From Piezodorus guildinii (Eukaryota > Arthropoda > Insecta > Hemiptera > Pentatomidae): DNA of 64,000 bases. Numbering within the stretch: position 1 is the first letter of the stretch; every line of letters starts with the position of its first letter. A program made the translations under genes and the position numbers. The notes beneath the pieces are model-generated. The model was not told the origin of the DNA. It worked only from the letters and a program-made list of their open reading frames with translations, and ran no database searches. The stretch lies in NCBI GenBank assembly GCA_023052935.1, contig CM041297.1, forward strand, positions 2,036,280-2,100,279. The letters are read 5' to 3'. Positions 11,887-22,986 of this stretch are shown here, piece after piece.

Positions 11887-12472
11887 AAAATCTACAGTTG
11901 CACTTCTTGTTCGTCGAGTTTGGAAAAAAGTGTTAATGGAACATCTCCTAAAGATATATTTCGTCTTATCCTCATATGTTTCAAGCTCCATCTATTTGAC
12001 GGTTTTCATGAAATAACGTGATATATATTCTGACAGTTGTAAGACATAGAGCATACACATGTTAAGCTGACTGGATCTTGACCTAGCCATGGGACACTGC
12101 AGTGGCTGGTACTGTCCATCGATCCACCTCTACAAGGCTCTATTGTGTCTTCTATATCTTTATTGTGTATTGTTCTCCTTGTCTCTAGCGTATGCTTTCA
12201 GCTGGAGGAAATGCACTTTTAATAAAGTGTCCAATAGCTGTAGGAGACCAAAGGGGAAATATTCTAAAGCCTTTGGTTAAGCAGATATCGAGTTTCGTAC
12301 GGAGGTGCAAGGGAGTGATAAGGCCCAGATCACGCAAAACTGTCAGGTTTTGTCTCCCAATTTATCTTGTACCCACTTTATAAAGGGGGTGCCCTTGGTG
12401 AGTTTTCCAATCCAAGACACTTCATTTCTAGTACTATTTCGAACAAAATATATACATTTTTTTAATATTTGT
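11887..12472. other. Mostly unrecognised; SINE B fragment at about 12310-12400
   Basis: About 12310-12400 resembles the minus-strand middle of SINE B (gtgcaagg, then aggcccagatcacgc, then cactttataaaggggg). The remainder has no recognisable gene or repeat. Confidence 0.45.
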
Positions 12473-13552
12473 GCCTTTGACTGAGTCTGGCACCCAGGAC
12501 TGCTTTACAAACTCCGTAAATTCCTCCCTCCTACATTCTACCTCATCATCCAGTTCTACCTCTCTGGAAGATCCTTCAAAATAAACCACAATAGTTCCTG
12601 TTCATCCCTATTTACTCAGTCCGCTGGTGTTCCTTAAGGTAGTATCCTAGTACCCCTTCTTTACACAGTCTATACAGCTGATATCCCAACCCATCCTAAA
12701 CCTTCCTTCCTTTCTACCTATGCTGATGACACTTATGTGTTATCAGTCAATAATGATCCTACTATTTCCTCTCAAACTCTCCAATCCCACATCAGAGACC
12801 TTGAAATATGGTGTCAGAATTGGAGAATTAAAATCAATTCCAACAAATCCCACCAAATTACCTTTACCCTTCGTCGTGAACCTACGACATCCTGTCCTAT
12901 AATGTCCTTTAATAATATTCCGCAAGTCCCGGTTGAACAGATTCGCTATGTAGGACTCCTACTTGAAAAACAACTAATTTGGAATCCGCACACAAGACTG
13001 AAACGACAAGAAACTGCCCAATGCTTTCGCTTACTTCAACACTTACAGGACAGACGCTCTAACCTTCTACTTAACTACAAAAAGCTCATCTATATTACCA
13101 TCATAAGACCTATCTGGACGTACGGAGTTGAGCTTTGGGGCTCTACTAAACCATCTAATTCTTCCCGTCTTCAATCCTTACAATCCAAAATCCTTCGAAA
13201 AATCCTCAATGCTCCTTACTTTGTCACCAACAAACTCATCCATAAAGACCTTAATGTCCCATATGTTGCTGATTTGGCCTGTACGAGGTATCATTCCTTC
13301 CAAGACAAACTCCACTTCCACATTAACCCACTAGTTTCAATCCTTGCTTCCTCTACCATTCCTGACAATCCTCCGAGGCGTCTGAAAAGAAGATGGCCTC
13401 GAGACCTTCTAGTGTAGATTACCTAGTGGAGTGTTGCCAATGGGCATATTCTCTTCATGTCTTTTCATGTATATTATCTATATTATGAGCTAATTTACTT
13501 GATGTATTTACTAATACAGTTGTAAATTTCAATAAATTAATAAATAAAAAAA
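12473..13552 (+). pseudogene. Jockey-like LINE, 5'-truncated copy with intact 3' end
   Basis: The copy encodes the C-terminal half of a Jockey-clade reverse transcriptase: AFD-VWHPGLLYKLR, a motif B region (AGVP-GSIL), YADDTYVL with the catalytic Asp pair near 12720, then the thumb and a C-terminus ending RRLKRRWPRDLLV at 13417. Two nonsense codons (TGA in the AFD-VW block, TAA in the AGVP-GS block) disable it. The 3' UTR ends with aataaa and poly(A). A 9-bp duplication, aatatttgt, flanks the copy (12464-12472 and 13553-13561), as expected for target-primed insertion. Confidence 0.93.
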
Positions 13553-13561
13553 AATATTTGT

Positions 13562-13787
13562 TGAGGTCAACACTTGTCTCGGTTCATAAAATCAATTCAA
13601 AAACTATTAAATAATGTTAAATTGTCAAGAATCATGTTCAGTTTCGTTGGAAACATAAGTTTTAGATTGAATAATATAGAATTGTTATGTACAATACGTG
13701 TATGCCCTATTCGTCACTTTACATTACCTTCCACAACTTTGTATATAATATAACAAATATTATCAAAGCACTAGATTTCAAACGGTA

Positions 13788-13850
<63 letters not shown>

Positions 13851-14045
13851 ATACATCGTTATTACTATTCGTATAATAAACTACATTGAGGATGTTTGAT
13901 CGACTGTTGATATTAACATAGGTGTAAGTAATGTGGAGTCAGTCTTTTAAAAATATCAGTGTGCCATGCCTAGCATAAAGTTATATTAAAAAACGAATTC
14001 ATAATTCACAGGTTGGAATACTACCCTTTAGCAGCTGTCCAAAAA
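13562..14045. repeat. Unrecognised DNA with a (TA)n microsatellite
   Basis: A (TA)n tract runs from about 13794 to 13851, interrupted by one phase change (atattata) that makes it a near-palindrome. No other feature. Confidence 0.6.
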
Positions 14046-14590
14046 CTATGCTGAACTAGAAAGGTCTCTTAGCCATGTTATTTTCAGACGCCTCGGAGGA
14101 TTATTAGGAATTGAAGAGGAAGCAAGGATTGAAACTAGTGGGTTAGAGTGGGAATGGAGTTTTTCATGGAAGGAGTGATACCTGGTTCGGGCAAAATCAG
14201 CAACATATGGAACATTAAGGTGTTTGTGCATGAGTTTATTCGTGATAAAGTAAGGAGCATCGAGGATTGTAAGGATTGTATGCGGGAAGAATTTGATGGT
14301 TTAGTTGAGCCCCAGAGAACAACGTCATATCGCCAACAAGCCCATATCGGCCTAATGATAGTAATCTAGATGAGTCTTCTGTTGTTAAGCGGATAATTTG
14401 AGCGTTTACCTTAGTAAGTGTTGAAGTATCCGAAAACGTTAGGCAGTTTCTTGTCGTTTCAGTCTTTTATGAGTATTTAAAGTAAGACTTTTTTCAAAAT
14501 GGAGTCCTAGATTGGATTTGTTAAACAGGGACGATCGGAATTATTATTTGGTGGAATTGATTTTTATCCTCCAGTTATGACACCATACGT
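14046..14590 (-). pseudogene. Jockey-like LINE remnant
   Basis: The minus strand carries the LINE C-terminus (HKHLNVPYVADFARTRYHSF ... NNPPRRLK) and, upstream, degraded thumb sequence. It is shorter and more mutated than 12473-13552. Confidence 0.82.
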
Positions 14591-14707
14591 TTCTTGTAAA
14601 CTGACGCTTTTGCTAGTTCATCTTTTAAATTGTTTTCTATTCATATGAGTTAATTATCTTCACTACTAAATAAATTGTATTTAATGATCTATATTTATTC
14701 GGAAGTA

Positions 14708-15551
14708 TTGGGTTGTTTCACAGGAAATGTCCGGTTTCATTGTTTCAGAAATACATAAAGAATTTTGCAGGTGTCAGTTGTTTTCTTCCGAATGTTTACA
14801 TATTTAAAGTTACTAATCCTCTACCTTTGTATTATAAACATTAGCTTCCCAATCAATTACCCACGTTTTAGTATACCTCCAAACATGAACATGGAAACAC
14901 GCGATTTTCGAGTAAAATTTTTGAACGAGTTTAAACTCGGCCATTCAGCAGCTGAGGCCGCTAGAAATATTTTCAAGCCGTTTGGGAAAGGGGTTGTTAA
15001 TGAACAGACCATTCGCCGTTGGTTTGCTAAGTTTTCAGCTGGGGATACCGACTTGGAGAACTTGCCCCGAGGAAGACCTCCGATCGTAATAGAAAACGAT
15101 GTCCTCAAAGATACAGTAGAAGGAAACCCCTACCAAACAGTTAAAGGACTCTCAGCACAACTAAATGCAAGTGCATCTACCGTTTCCAGACATGTAAAGT
15201 GTATTTGGAGTGTATCTCACTGAGCGGCAGCAAGACCCCATGTTTCAAAACATACCGTGCAAAAATTGAAAGAACTGGGCTACGAAGTTCTTCCGTTGAG
15301 GAATTTAGACAATTTCGTCAAAGGAAAACTTTTTGAAAATGACGATCAAGTAAAAAGTGCGTTTTCAAATTTTGTTTCACTTCAAAGCTTAGAGTTTTTC
15401 AGTTCGGGGATAAAAAAAGTTGGTGTCGCGTTGGGAAAAATGTGTAGAAAAAGAAGGTAAATACTTCGAATAAAATTATCTTGTTTTCATATCGTATTTA
15501 TAATAAAAATCCTTTACCTTGAAAACGGACATTTCATGTGACACAACCCAA
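14708..15551 (+). mobile_element. Internally deleted mariner, copy 2
   Basis: Terminal inverted repeats start ttgggttgtttcacagg and end catgtgacacaacccaa, with TA on both sides. The helix-turn-helix half is readable to about 15223, although the LDTWVPHDL block near its end has been lost. The junction into KHTVQKLKELGYEVLP matches copy 1. A further small deletion then removes the third-Asp segment and joins directly to RNLDNFVKGKLFEND. About 844 bp. Confidence 0.93.
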
Positions 15552-15934
15552 TAATATACTAATAATTTCAAATTATATAAAAACGACTATAACACTAATT
15601 TTTCGAAGAGTTAGGATTCGTTAAGTTTACTGATTCGAAACACGCCTCGTTGCCTAGTACACCTGTTTGTCAATTACATGTGTTTTAGTTTAATTTCAAA
15701 ATGGGTTAGTGCAAGATCGTTTTGCGAGCTCCCTAGGACTTATACATGAACTCAAGTTACACTAAGTTTCCTACGATTGAAGATATATCTGGTAGGTCAT
15801 TTTATTACCTATTGGTTGAACATAATGTCATTTGTGATACACTTTAAAAAAAAAAATCAGGTCAATCTATTAATTTTTATTATAAGTTTTAAAACATTTG
15901 TCTACCTTCTTTAAACTTAAAGGTTTAAAGGGGA
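15552..15934. other. No recognised feature
   Basis: AT-rich; no open frame or repeat recognised. Confidence 0.4.
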
Positions 15935-16198
15935 AAGGTCGTCCGTGGGTTAGTGGCTAACAAAACCGCCTTTTATGCCTAAGGTTCAATCGGGTTTAAA
16001 CCGGGAAAATGGACCTTGGATTTTTTCCTCCGTTTTAAAAATCCTTGGTTTTGCGGTTCTTCGGAGGGTCAAGAGCCTGTGCGATGTCAGGTACTCGTTA
16101 AAGATCCCTATCCTAATAAAACCTGGATAGGCAAAATTTAGGACTCCCACTGTAGCATCTTCCGATTAGCCATTGTAGCATAAATAAATAAACAAAGT
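15935..16198 (+). mobile_element. SINE A copy, diverged head
   Basis: The head is altered but keeps a gggttagtggctaac A-box region and gggtttaaacc. The body matches SINE A from tgtgcgatgtcaggtactcg to the tail ataaataaacaaa. Confidence 0.85.
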
Positions 16199-16353
16199 AC
16201 TTGTTGTTTTTTGTTTGATTTAATAATCCTTACTTTCAATTTTATTATTTACCATCTATAGCTAAAATATTGATGAAAATCTGCTCGACAGTTTCAGAAA
16301 AATGTACAAAAGCTAGAAAAATGTTTTTTTTTTCCCTAGATCTTATAGTAAAA

Positions 16354-16355
<2 letters not shown>

Positions 16356-16409
<54 letters not shown>
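16356..16409. repeat. (TA)n microsatellite
   Basis: An uninterrupted TA dinucleotide run. Long YIYIYI reading frames across it are artefacts. Confidence 0.95.
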
Positions 16410-16413
<4 letters not shown>

Positions 16414-16564
16414 TATAAAAAAGCAAATGCCATAGAATAAACCAAAAGTAAAATAAATATTGAATTTCCTTTAATTAAGTTCATTAGTTAAGAAAAATTC
16501 ATTTTTGATCCGCTACCATACAACAGTTTCTTAATTAGGGATACAGCGGCTAATGCATTCGTAC

Positions 16565-16824
16565 TAGGGGTGGGCATAATAGAATGACGATTATCGGATC
16601 ATTCGATTATTTCAATCATTCGAAATAATCGATTATTGGATTAATCGTTCCGGAGAAACGAATGATCATTCCATCACTGAATTGTTAATCGAACGACCTT
16701 ATTATTTTTTTTTTTTTTTGCGTATTTGCACCTAGGCTCAGCCAGCTCAGCCATCATAGAGACCGAAATTGTGGCATATTGTCTCTCAGAATGCATATTA
16801 ATCATTCGATTATGCCCACCCCTA
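16565..16824. mobile_element. hAT-like MITE
   Basis: A 260-bp element with terminal inverted repeats taggggtgggcataa and ttatgcccaccccta. It is flanked by an 8-bp duplication, attcgtac (16557-16564) and attcatac (16825-16832), differing at one CpG-type site. The GGGGTGGGC terminus and 8-bp duplication are typical of hAT elements. There is no transposase. Internal subrepeats of the type attcgattat and aataatcgattatt suggest further secondary structure. Confidence 0.85.
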
Positions 16825-16832
16825 ATTCATAC

Positions 16833-17397
16833 CTTTTCACTCGGCAGCCCGTGCCCCAGTGCCCAGCATTGTGATTAATCCGTGAAGCAGCAACAAAAAA
16901 TGCAACCCATTTTGCATCTATCATGGTCAAGCAAAAGACGTCTGCCAACTGAAAACGGGTGGAGTACAGAAAATGCCGTCCGTTCAAAAAAGAACCAAAA
17001 AGACGATATTCTGACTCATTTGACCACGATTTTCCTTTTGACCTCATAATACTAAGCAAAAATACGAATCAAATAACGCAAGTCTGCCATTCACAGTTGT
17101 GTGGGAACCCGCGGCAGACGTGTTTTTAGGGACATGACCCATGTAACCATTGCACTGAAGTTATTTTGGTTAGTATTAGCCTCAGGGATTTCTATTACTA
17201 CTCAAATTAAAGCTAATTTTATGCCTCTTAAAGTAGTTTATGACCATTATATTCTTAGGAACAGCCGTGTTAATGATATCAGCAAAATAAATGGCAAAAA
17301 GAAGAAGTATCTAGGTTTCCGGGTTTTTGTAAGAACCATATCGCTATAACTGTTAGTCATACAGGCGTGTTTTACAACTCAATTTATGTCATAATTA
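16833..17397. other. No recognised feature
   Basis: Short frames exist on both strands (for example 16802-17059 minus and 17101-17349 plus), but none resembles a known protein and no splice context supports them. Confidence 0.4.
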
Positions 17398-17692
17398 TGT
17401 TTGTTTGTTTATTTATTTGAAGTCAGTTTATGCTGCTGTGGCTAATCAGACGATGCTACAGTGGGAGTCCTAAATTTTGCCTTTATAAGTTTAATTAGGA
17501 TAGGGATCTATAACCAGTATCTGACATCGCACAGGCTCGGGACCACCTTTTAACGTCCCCTCCGAGGGAAGGCATAACTAAGGAGTTTTTACTCCCATTA
17601 AAAAATCCTTGGGCCACCTGCGGGTTTGAACCCGAAATCTAGGGCATAGGAAGCTGTTATGCTAACCACCATGCTACAGGTAACCCCCAACT
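17398..17692 (-). mobile_element. SINE A copy
   Basis: Near full length in minus orientation, from the tail (plus strand tttgtttgtttatttattt) through ctgacatcgcacaggctcgg to gggtttgaacccg and the head. Confidence 0.9.
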
Positions 17693-18019
17693 TTGTTTTA
17701 AAATTTTACCATGTAATACTTTATTTTAAAGGTTAAATATACATATTATATCTAGGTCTTTATGACCTTAGGGTTTTAAGCCTTGAAACCAAAACAAACA
17801 AACCGACAGTTCCTTAATAGTTTTTACTTTCTTTCATGAACTGTATCTAAATCATTTTTTGTACTTTTATGTCATTGTTTTTTTTTTTTACAGTTGCTGG
17901 TCGCTTTGAGGTGTGATGTACAAAATTTTATTATTTAGCTGAAAGCACGCTGCGACATCTGAATATGGGAATAGTTTACGACTATCTACCATGGTAAACA
18001 TAAGTCATTGTTATTTTTG

Positions 18020-19410
18020 AATTTTGTTTTTGTTCTGGGAAAATGAAATAATACCCGAAGAATGGAAAGAATCAATACTTATTCCGATTCACAAAAAAGG
18101 ACCGAGGACGGATTGTAACAACTATCGTGGGATCTCTTTTCTCCCAGTATGCTATAAAATATTCTCGTCAATACTAACTAGCCGAATCACGGAATACGCT
18201 GAGGAAATTATCGGAGACTACCAATGTGGTTTTAGGCGGAATCGCTCGACTATTGATCAAATATTTTCCTTACGTCAAATATTAGAGAAGAAGCTGGAAT
18301 ACAACGGTGTAGTCCATCAACTTTATATCGATTTTAAAAAGGCTTATGATTCCATAGACCGTCAGAAGCTAACAATTTAAGGGGATACCTAAAAATTTAG
18401 TAAACCTAGTAGAGATGTGTTTGTCGGAAACATTTCATAAAGTTAGAATCGGTCATAATTACTCCGAGAGATTTGAGATGCGATCGGGTTTGAAACAGGA
18501 TGACTCCCTTTCACCTGTTTTGTTTAATATAGCTTTAGAATATGTCATAGAAAAGGTGATGTGTACCGAGAAAGGCTTAAATATGGGTGACAAGATTCTG
18601 GTTTTGGGGTATGCCGATGATTTGGTACTACTAGGTGAAGACACGGAAACTATACAACTAAATACAAGTATGTTAATAAAAACCGGTAAACAAATAGGTC
18701 TCGAATTAAATACCGATAAGACGAAATATATGATTAGTTGCAGAAATAGTGGCGATCTTGATGATATTAATATTTCAGGTCATACTTTTGAACACGTAGA
18801 GAAATTCAAGTATTTAGGTTCAATGATAGCAAGAAAAAATGAAATCCGGGAAGAAATAAAGTCCCGGTTAAAGGATGGAAATGCGTGTTATTATTCAGTT
18901 GCTAAATTACTTAGCTCGCAGCTTCTGTCTAAAAACTTAAAGGTTAGAGTTTATAAAACTATTATTCTTCCAACGGTTCTTTACGGATGCGAAACGTGGC
19001 CGCTTACTTTGAAGGATGAACAACGGCTTAAGGTTTTCGAGAATAAGGTACTGCGTAAAATATTTGGTCCGAAGAGAGATGAGGCCACTGGGGAGTTTAG
19101 AAGGTTGCACAACGCGTGATTGCGGAGTTTGTACCCTGTGAATATAATTGAGTTGATAGCATCGCGGAGACTCAAATGGGCGCGTAAAGTTGTTGGGTTT
19201 AGTGAGGAACGGATTCCGAGAAAGTTGGTTTTCGCTGAACCGACTGGTAGGCGTCCGAAAGGTAGGCCGAAGCGTCGATGGGAGGATTGCATTAAGGCTG
19301 ATCTCGGGGGCTTGAGCTTGACCGGTGAACATTGGACGAGTCTGTGCAGGCGAAGTTCGGTGGTATCGGCATCGAACTTTCGGGTTCGGTAAGCCTATTA
19401 TTATTATTTT
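18020..19410 (+). pseudogene. RTE-like non-LTR retrotransposon, 3' two-thirds of the RT
   Basis: Reading frames with a few breaks cover a reverse transcriptase: IPEEWKESILIPIHKKGPR, YRGISFLPVCYKI, CGFRRNRSTIDQIF, YIDFKKAYDSI (motif A Asp), then after a stop the block RSGLKQDDSLSPVLFNIALE and GYADDLVLLGED (motif C). The thumb runs through TVLYGCETWPLT and the C-terminus contains RPKGRPKRRWEDCI. The 3' end stops at ggttcggtaagcc followed by (ATT)n, a short-repeat tail as in RTE elements. The endonuclease domain is absent. Stops near 18378 and 19119 show it is dead. Confidence 0.9.
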
Positions 19411-20214
19411 TATTTTGTTGGTTTTGTAATTCACATCTTTACTATATTAATACAAGTAAATATTACGTACAAGACATAAATGTTGCTTATGAAGGAACTA
19501 TTAAATGATTAAACATCGATGACTATTTTAAATTAGATGGTCTCGAGACCATCTTATTTTCTGTAACCTTGATAACCTTGGGTTAGACAACGATGACAGT
19601 TTACAAACAAGGAGCTTGTAATTATAAACTGTAAATATGAGATATATTTAGATTTTTATTGATGATTTTATTTGGGACAAAGTAATGAATAATTAGGACT
19701 TATAAATAGGATTTAGATTGTTGGCAACTATTTAGTTTACATTAGATATATTAATTACTTTCACACGATTCGAAAACTATAGAAATCATATTCCATCTAT
19801 TAATTCGGCGAAGACTCACACGATTACAGTCAGCCAAGCCTTCGAAATAAGACTAAGAAATTTTATCCGGCTCGTGTGAAACACTTGTTGGAACCTCTGT
19901 CTATTTAATAATATTGTTATATTGTGACGTTAATAATAATTGTAAATATTAATATGTATATTATTGTTTTATGATAATAAATATACCAAATTATGTATAT
20001 CGACCTAAGGACAAGGCTGAAGTAGTAGATTAGTTCCCGGTATCAATTATAAACATGGCGGTTTTACTACACTAGTAAATATCCCTGTTAATCATAATAC
20101 TTTCTGCTTCTAATCATAAAAATGGTTCATCCATTTCTTACGCTTCGACTACCTTCTTATATATTAATATCTATATATCCCTTTCATAGAACTGTTGACT
20201 TCCAACCTTACACA
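19411..20214. other. No gene recognised
   Basis: AT-rich. It includes an 18-base palindrome, gatggtctcgagaccatc, near 19537. Nothing else is recognised. Confidence 0.4.
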
Positions 20215-21060
20215 ACTATGGAGTGTCCTCTCTGATATTGAGAGGTGCTACCTCCCGTGGCATTCCACCCTTACGCCAGTTCCCCCTGCTAGTTGGTAGG
20301 TGAGGTTTCGCTTCTCCTTAAAAGGATTACCTTTAAGGCCTTGCCAAACTAGGCCGATTCGCCCAGCGCGGAAAGGAAAGACGAATTTTCCGATCGAATC
20401 CAAATGACGTCATTTACATAGGAATCTCATTAGAATTGCCGAAAGGTGGTCACACTCAGCGGAGAGGAAAGGCCATTGCCTGTCGATTCTGATGGCTATT
20501 GTAGGGGAGAGGATTCGAAAGACAAATTTCCTTTCCTTTTCTGGACACTCCGTTGAGTGCGACCGGGGAAACGTAGGCTAATGTCGACTCCGATGGTGTT
20601 CGGTTGACTTCCGTCATAATTCTGCGCAATCGGTGATTGGTCCCCCCTACATCCCTTCAACTAATTGTTGTAGTTTTCTATTACTGCTATTGCTGTCAAG
20701 TTTTTTTCTAACCTGTTCTGAGATGAAAGAAGAAATTATTTTAACAGTTGAAAAATATATGGAACTACTTTCTACTCATTGTAATTTATTAAAACAATAA
20801 AATAAAAACGTGAATACACACTTCATCGTTCACAATGAACAATCGCAACAATTAATGAACGTTTCCTCCTTGAGTTGGACGGAGTTGCCCGTCAGGTAGG
20901 TAGGTGGGGGTAGGCAATTTTCTTTCCTCTCCGCTGAGTGTGGCCACCTTGAGAAATCGTCCTTCTTTTCTTCGCCGGGCGACTCCGCCTAGTATGGGCA
21001 GGCCTTTAGGCGCTGCCGAATGCGACTCCGTAGCCTAACCTGGTTAAGCTTATCCTTCGA
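20215..21060. repeat. GC-rich inverted-repeat cluster upstream of a candidate exon
   Basis: The block ggtcacactcagcggagagg (in 20440-20475) recurs inverted as cctctccgctgagtgtggcc (in 20915-20950), with homology extending outward over about 150 bp. A third, weaker, inverted unit lies at about 20530-20570. The region is far richer in GC and CpG than its surroundings. A perfect CRE-type palindrome TGACGTCA is at 20405-20412. It could be a foldback element or the CpG-rich 5' region of the gene whose candidate exon starts at 21283. Confidence 0.65.
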
Positions 21061-21282
21061 GCTTCTACTTCGGCGTGCATCGTTCTCCATCTTTTCTCCC
21101 TTTCTGTTTGAATACGCATTGTCGAGGCATAATATGATTCCTTTCTATTTATAACCTCGGCAACGTTTCAGTTTTCCTTTCTTCCTTTTTCTTAAGTAAC
21201 TTTAACGCCCCTTCCAATGCTCCAACATAAACTATATGTACCCTTCATCTCGACATTAATATCCTGACTACCCCTGATGCAG

Positions 21283-21458
21283 GACTTGGACACGAGAGTA
21301 GAAGGATCGGTTGAGATGCGGAGGGACTTAGATGAGCAGAGACGACTGCGGCTGCCTGGATTGGATGGGCAGGCTCTGGAGGAGGGTCCTCAGGGTATTC
21401 GGCGGGAATCGGCCCCCGACACCGCCCCCGCTACCACCCCCCGTCTACTACTACACCC
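21283..21458 (+). CDS. Candidate coding exon 1 of an unrecognised gene
   Basis: This GC-rich segment has a splice acceptor (ctgatgcag before GACTTGG) and a strong donor (CACCC followed by gtgagt). Only one frame is open. It reads DLDTRVEGSVEMRRDLDEQR and continues to a Pro/Thr-rich end (TAPATTPRLLLHP). The charged start may form a helix. Composition (high G/C at third positions) contrasts sharply with the flanks, like the definite nuclease exons in this window. It ends in phase 2. No family is recognised. Confidence 0.55.
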
Positions 21459-21608
21459 GTGAGTAACTCTTAATATAGCCGTATGAACAAACCCCTACAT
21501 CTTAGAGTAAGCTCAGTGTTGCTTTCTTCGGGGTGCTTCAGAAGAAAATGTAGAATTGAGTTCTACAAGGAATTTTGTAGCCGAGTCTGAGTTTGTTTTA
21601 AAAAAAAA

Positions 21609-22485
21609 TCTGGTGCGGGCAACACACGACTTTCACTTACCTCCATTTTTAAAATCAATAAAAGAATTTTTAAATACAGTTAGAGATAAAAATTAGTAAA
21701 CTATTAAAGAATGAATTAAATTTAATTTTTATAGAAACATGTGTTTTATTAAAAAATCTATTACATCATTATCTCAAATAATCAGTTAGTTTTATTTTAT
21801 TTCCATCACTCTCTATTAACTTGCAAAAGCTTGAGTATAGGATAATATTGTTTCTAAAATCTTTAGCTTTCCAACGGTATATCATACGTGTATATTACTG
21901 CTATTATGTTTTGTTTTTTCTGTTTTCTCCTTTTGTTGGGTATAGAATTCATTCAATTTATATATTTACCTGTTTTTCATAAGTGGTTACAAGATAATAT
22001 AGTTATTTTTATAGAATCGACAAAATTAAAGGTACTTTAGAAGAAGAAAATTTAAAATTCTCATCGGCATTGAAGCCCTGTCCGACCATTTTAATCCGAA
22101 TGAAACCTAAATAATATTAAAGCCCATTAAATTTTACATCGATATAGCGATTTTAATCAAAATCGTCGGAATCGTTTTCGAGAAAATCGAAAAAAGGTGC
22201 AAAATGCATGGTATAAAGTGGTTCTTCTGGTAAGCTCATTTTGATGAAAACGGTTTTGTAACGTCTTGGGCGTATATTTGACTTAAATATGAAATTTCAG
22301 TTTCATAGGACTTTTCGTTTTCGCCCGGGAGTTTCCACACAAACACAGGCCTTTTTGCGGGACTTGGTTTTTTGTACTCAGGGGACCCTAAAACGTGTAT
22401 TTCCGTTAAAAACTGAAATTCGAAAATTTTCACGATCGCAATACTTTCCCTTACTATATATTTCATGTATAGGTAAGTGAAAGTA
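21609..22485 (+). repeat. Repeat family A, full-length copy
   Basis: Left end tctggtgcgggcaacacacg, right end aggtaagtgaaagta, with an imperfect hairpin (ctatatatttcatgtatag) just inside. An inverted-repeat element abuts its right end. Confidence 0.9.
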
Positions 22486-22486
22486 A

Positions 22487-22790
22487 CAAGTTGTACTAAA
22501 TGGGGGAATATAAAATTTCCCAGAATGCTAAGAAGTCAAACCCTCAAAATAGGAAAGTAAGTGTCGCACAATGTCATGCAGAAAATTAAATTTCAATAAA
22601 TCTAACAATATTCGGACATTTCAAGGCGAGTTTTACGTTGTTAGGTCTTAAATTTTCCGGATCTCAAAAAAACTTCATTTTATTCGTTTGTGTATAACGT
22701 TGTGCTATACTTACTTTCTTATTTTGAGGATTTAACTACTTAAACTTCTGGGAAATTTCCTCTTCTTTCATTTAGTATCACTTGTTTTTC
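22487..22790. mobile_element. Foldback/MITE-like element
   Basis: The first about 85 bases (aagttgtactaaatg, aaatttcccagaa, cctcaaaataggaaagtaag) recur inverted at the end (cttactttcttattttgagg, ctgggaaatttcc, catttagtatcactt). The centre is short. No transposase. The target duplication is not clear because the left end abuts repeat A. Confidence 0.65.
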
Positions 22791-22909
22791 TGTGCGTGCA
22801 CATCAAGGTGTTATATTTGAGCTTTTCTGAAGAATACCTTGGAAAACAGCAAAACACTCAAAATTTGATTTCCCTCTCTAACCGTTGAGAACCTGACTAT
22901 GGGTCACCC

Positions 22910-22911
<2 letters not shown>

Positions 22912-22982
<71 letters not shown>
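22912..22982. repeat. (TA)n microsatellite
   Basis: A pure TA tract of about 70 bp directly upstream of the Penelope-like coding remnant. Confidence 0.95.

Positions 22983-22986
<4 letters not shown>

Noticed and set aside
16802..17059. 85-codon minus-strand frame
   Set aside because: It overlaps the hAT MITE end, has no family resemblance and no splice or promoter context.
22899..22985. Reading frames of repeated Tyr-Ile across TA tracts (16245-16484, 22899-23174, 26886-27158, 48575-48928)
   Set aside because: They are products of (TA)n microsatellites.
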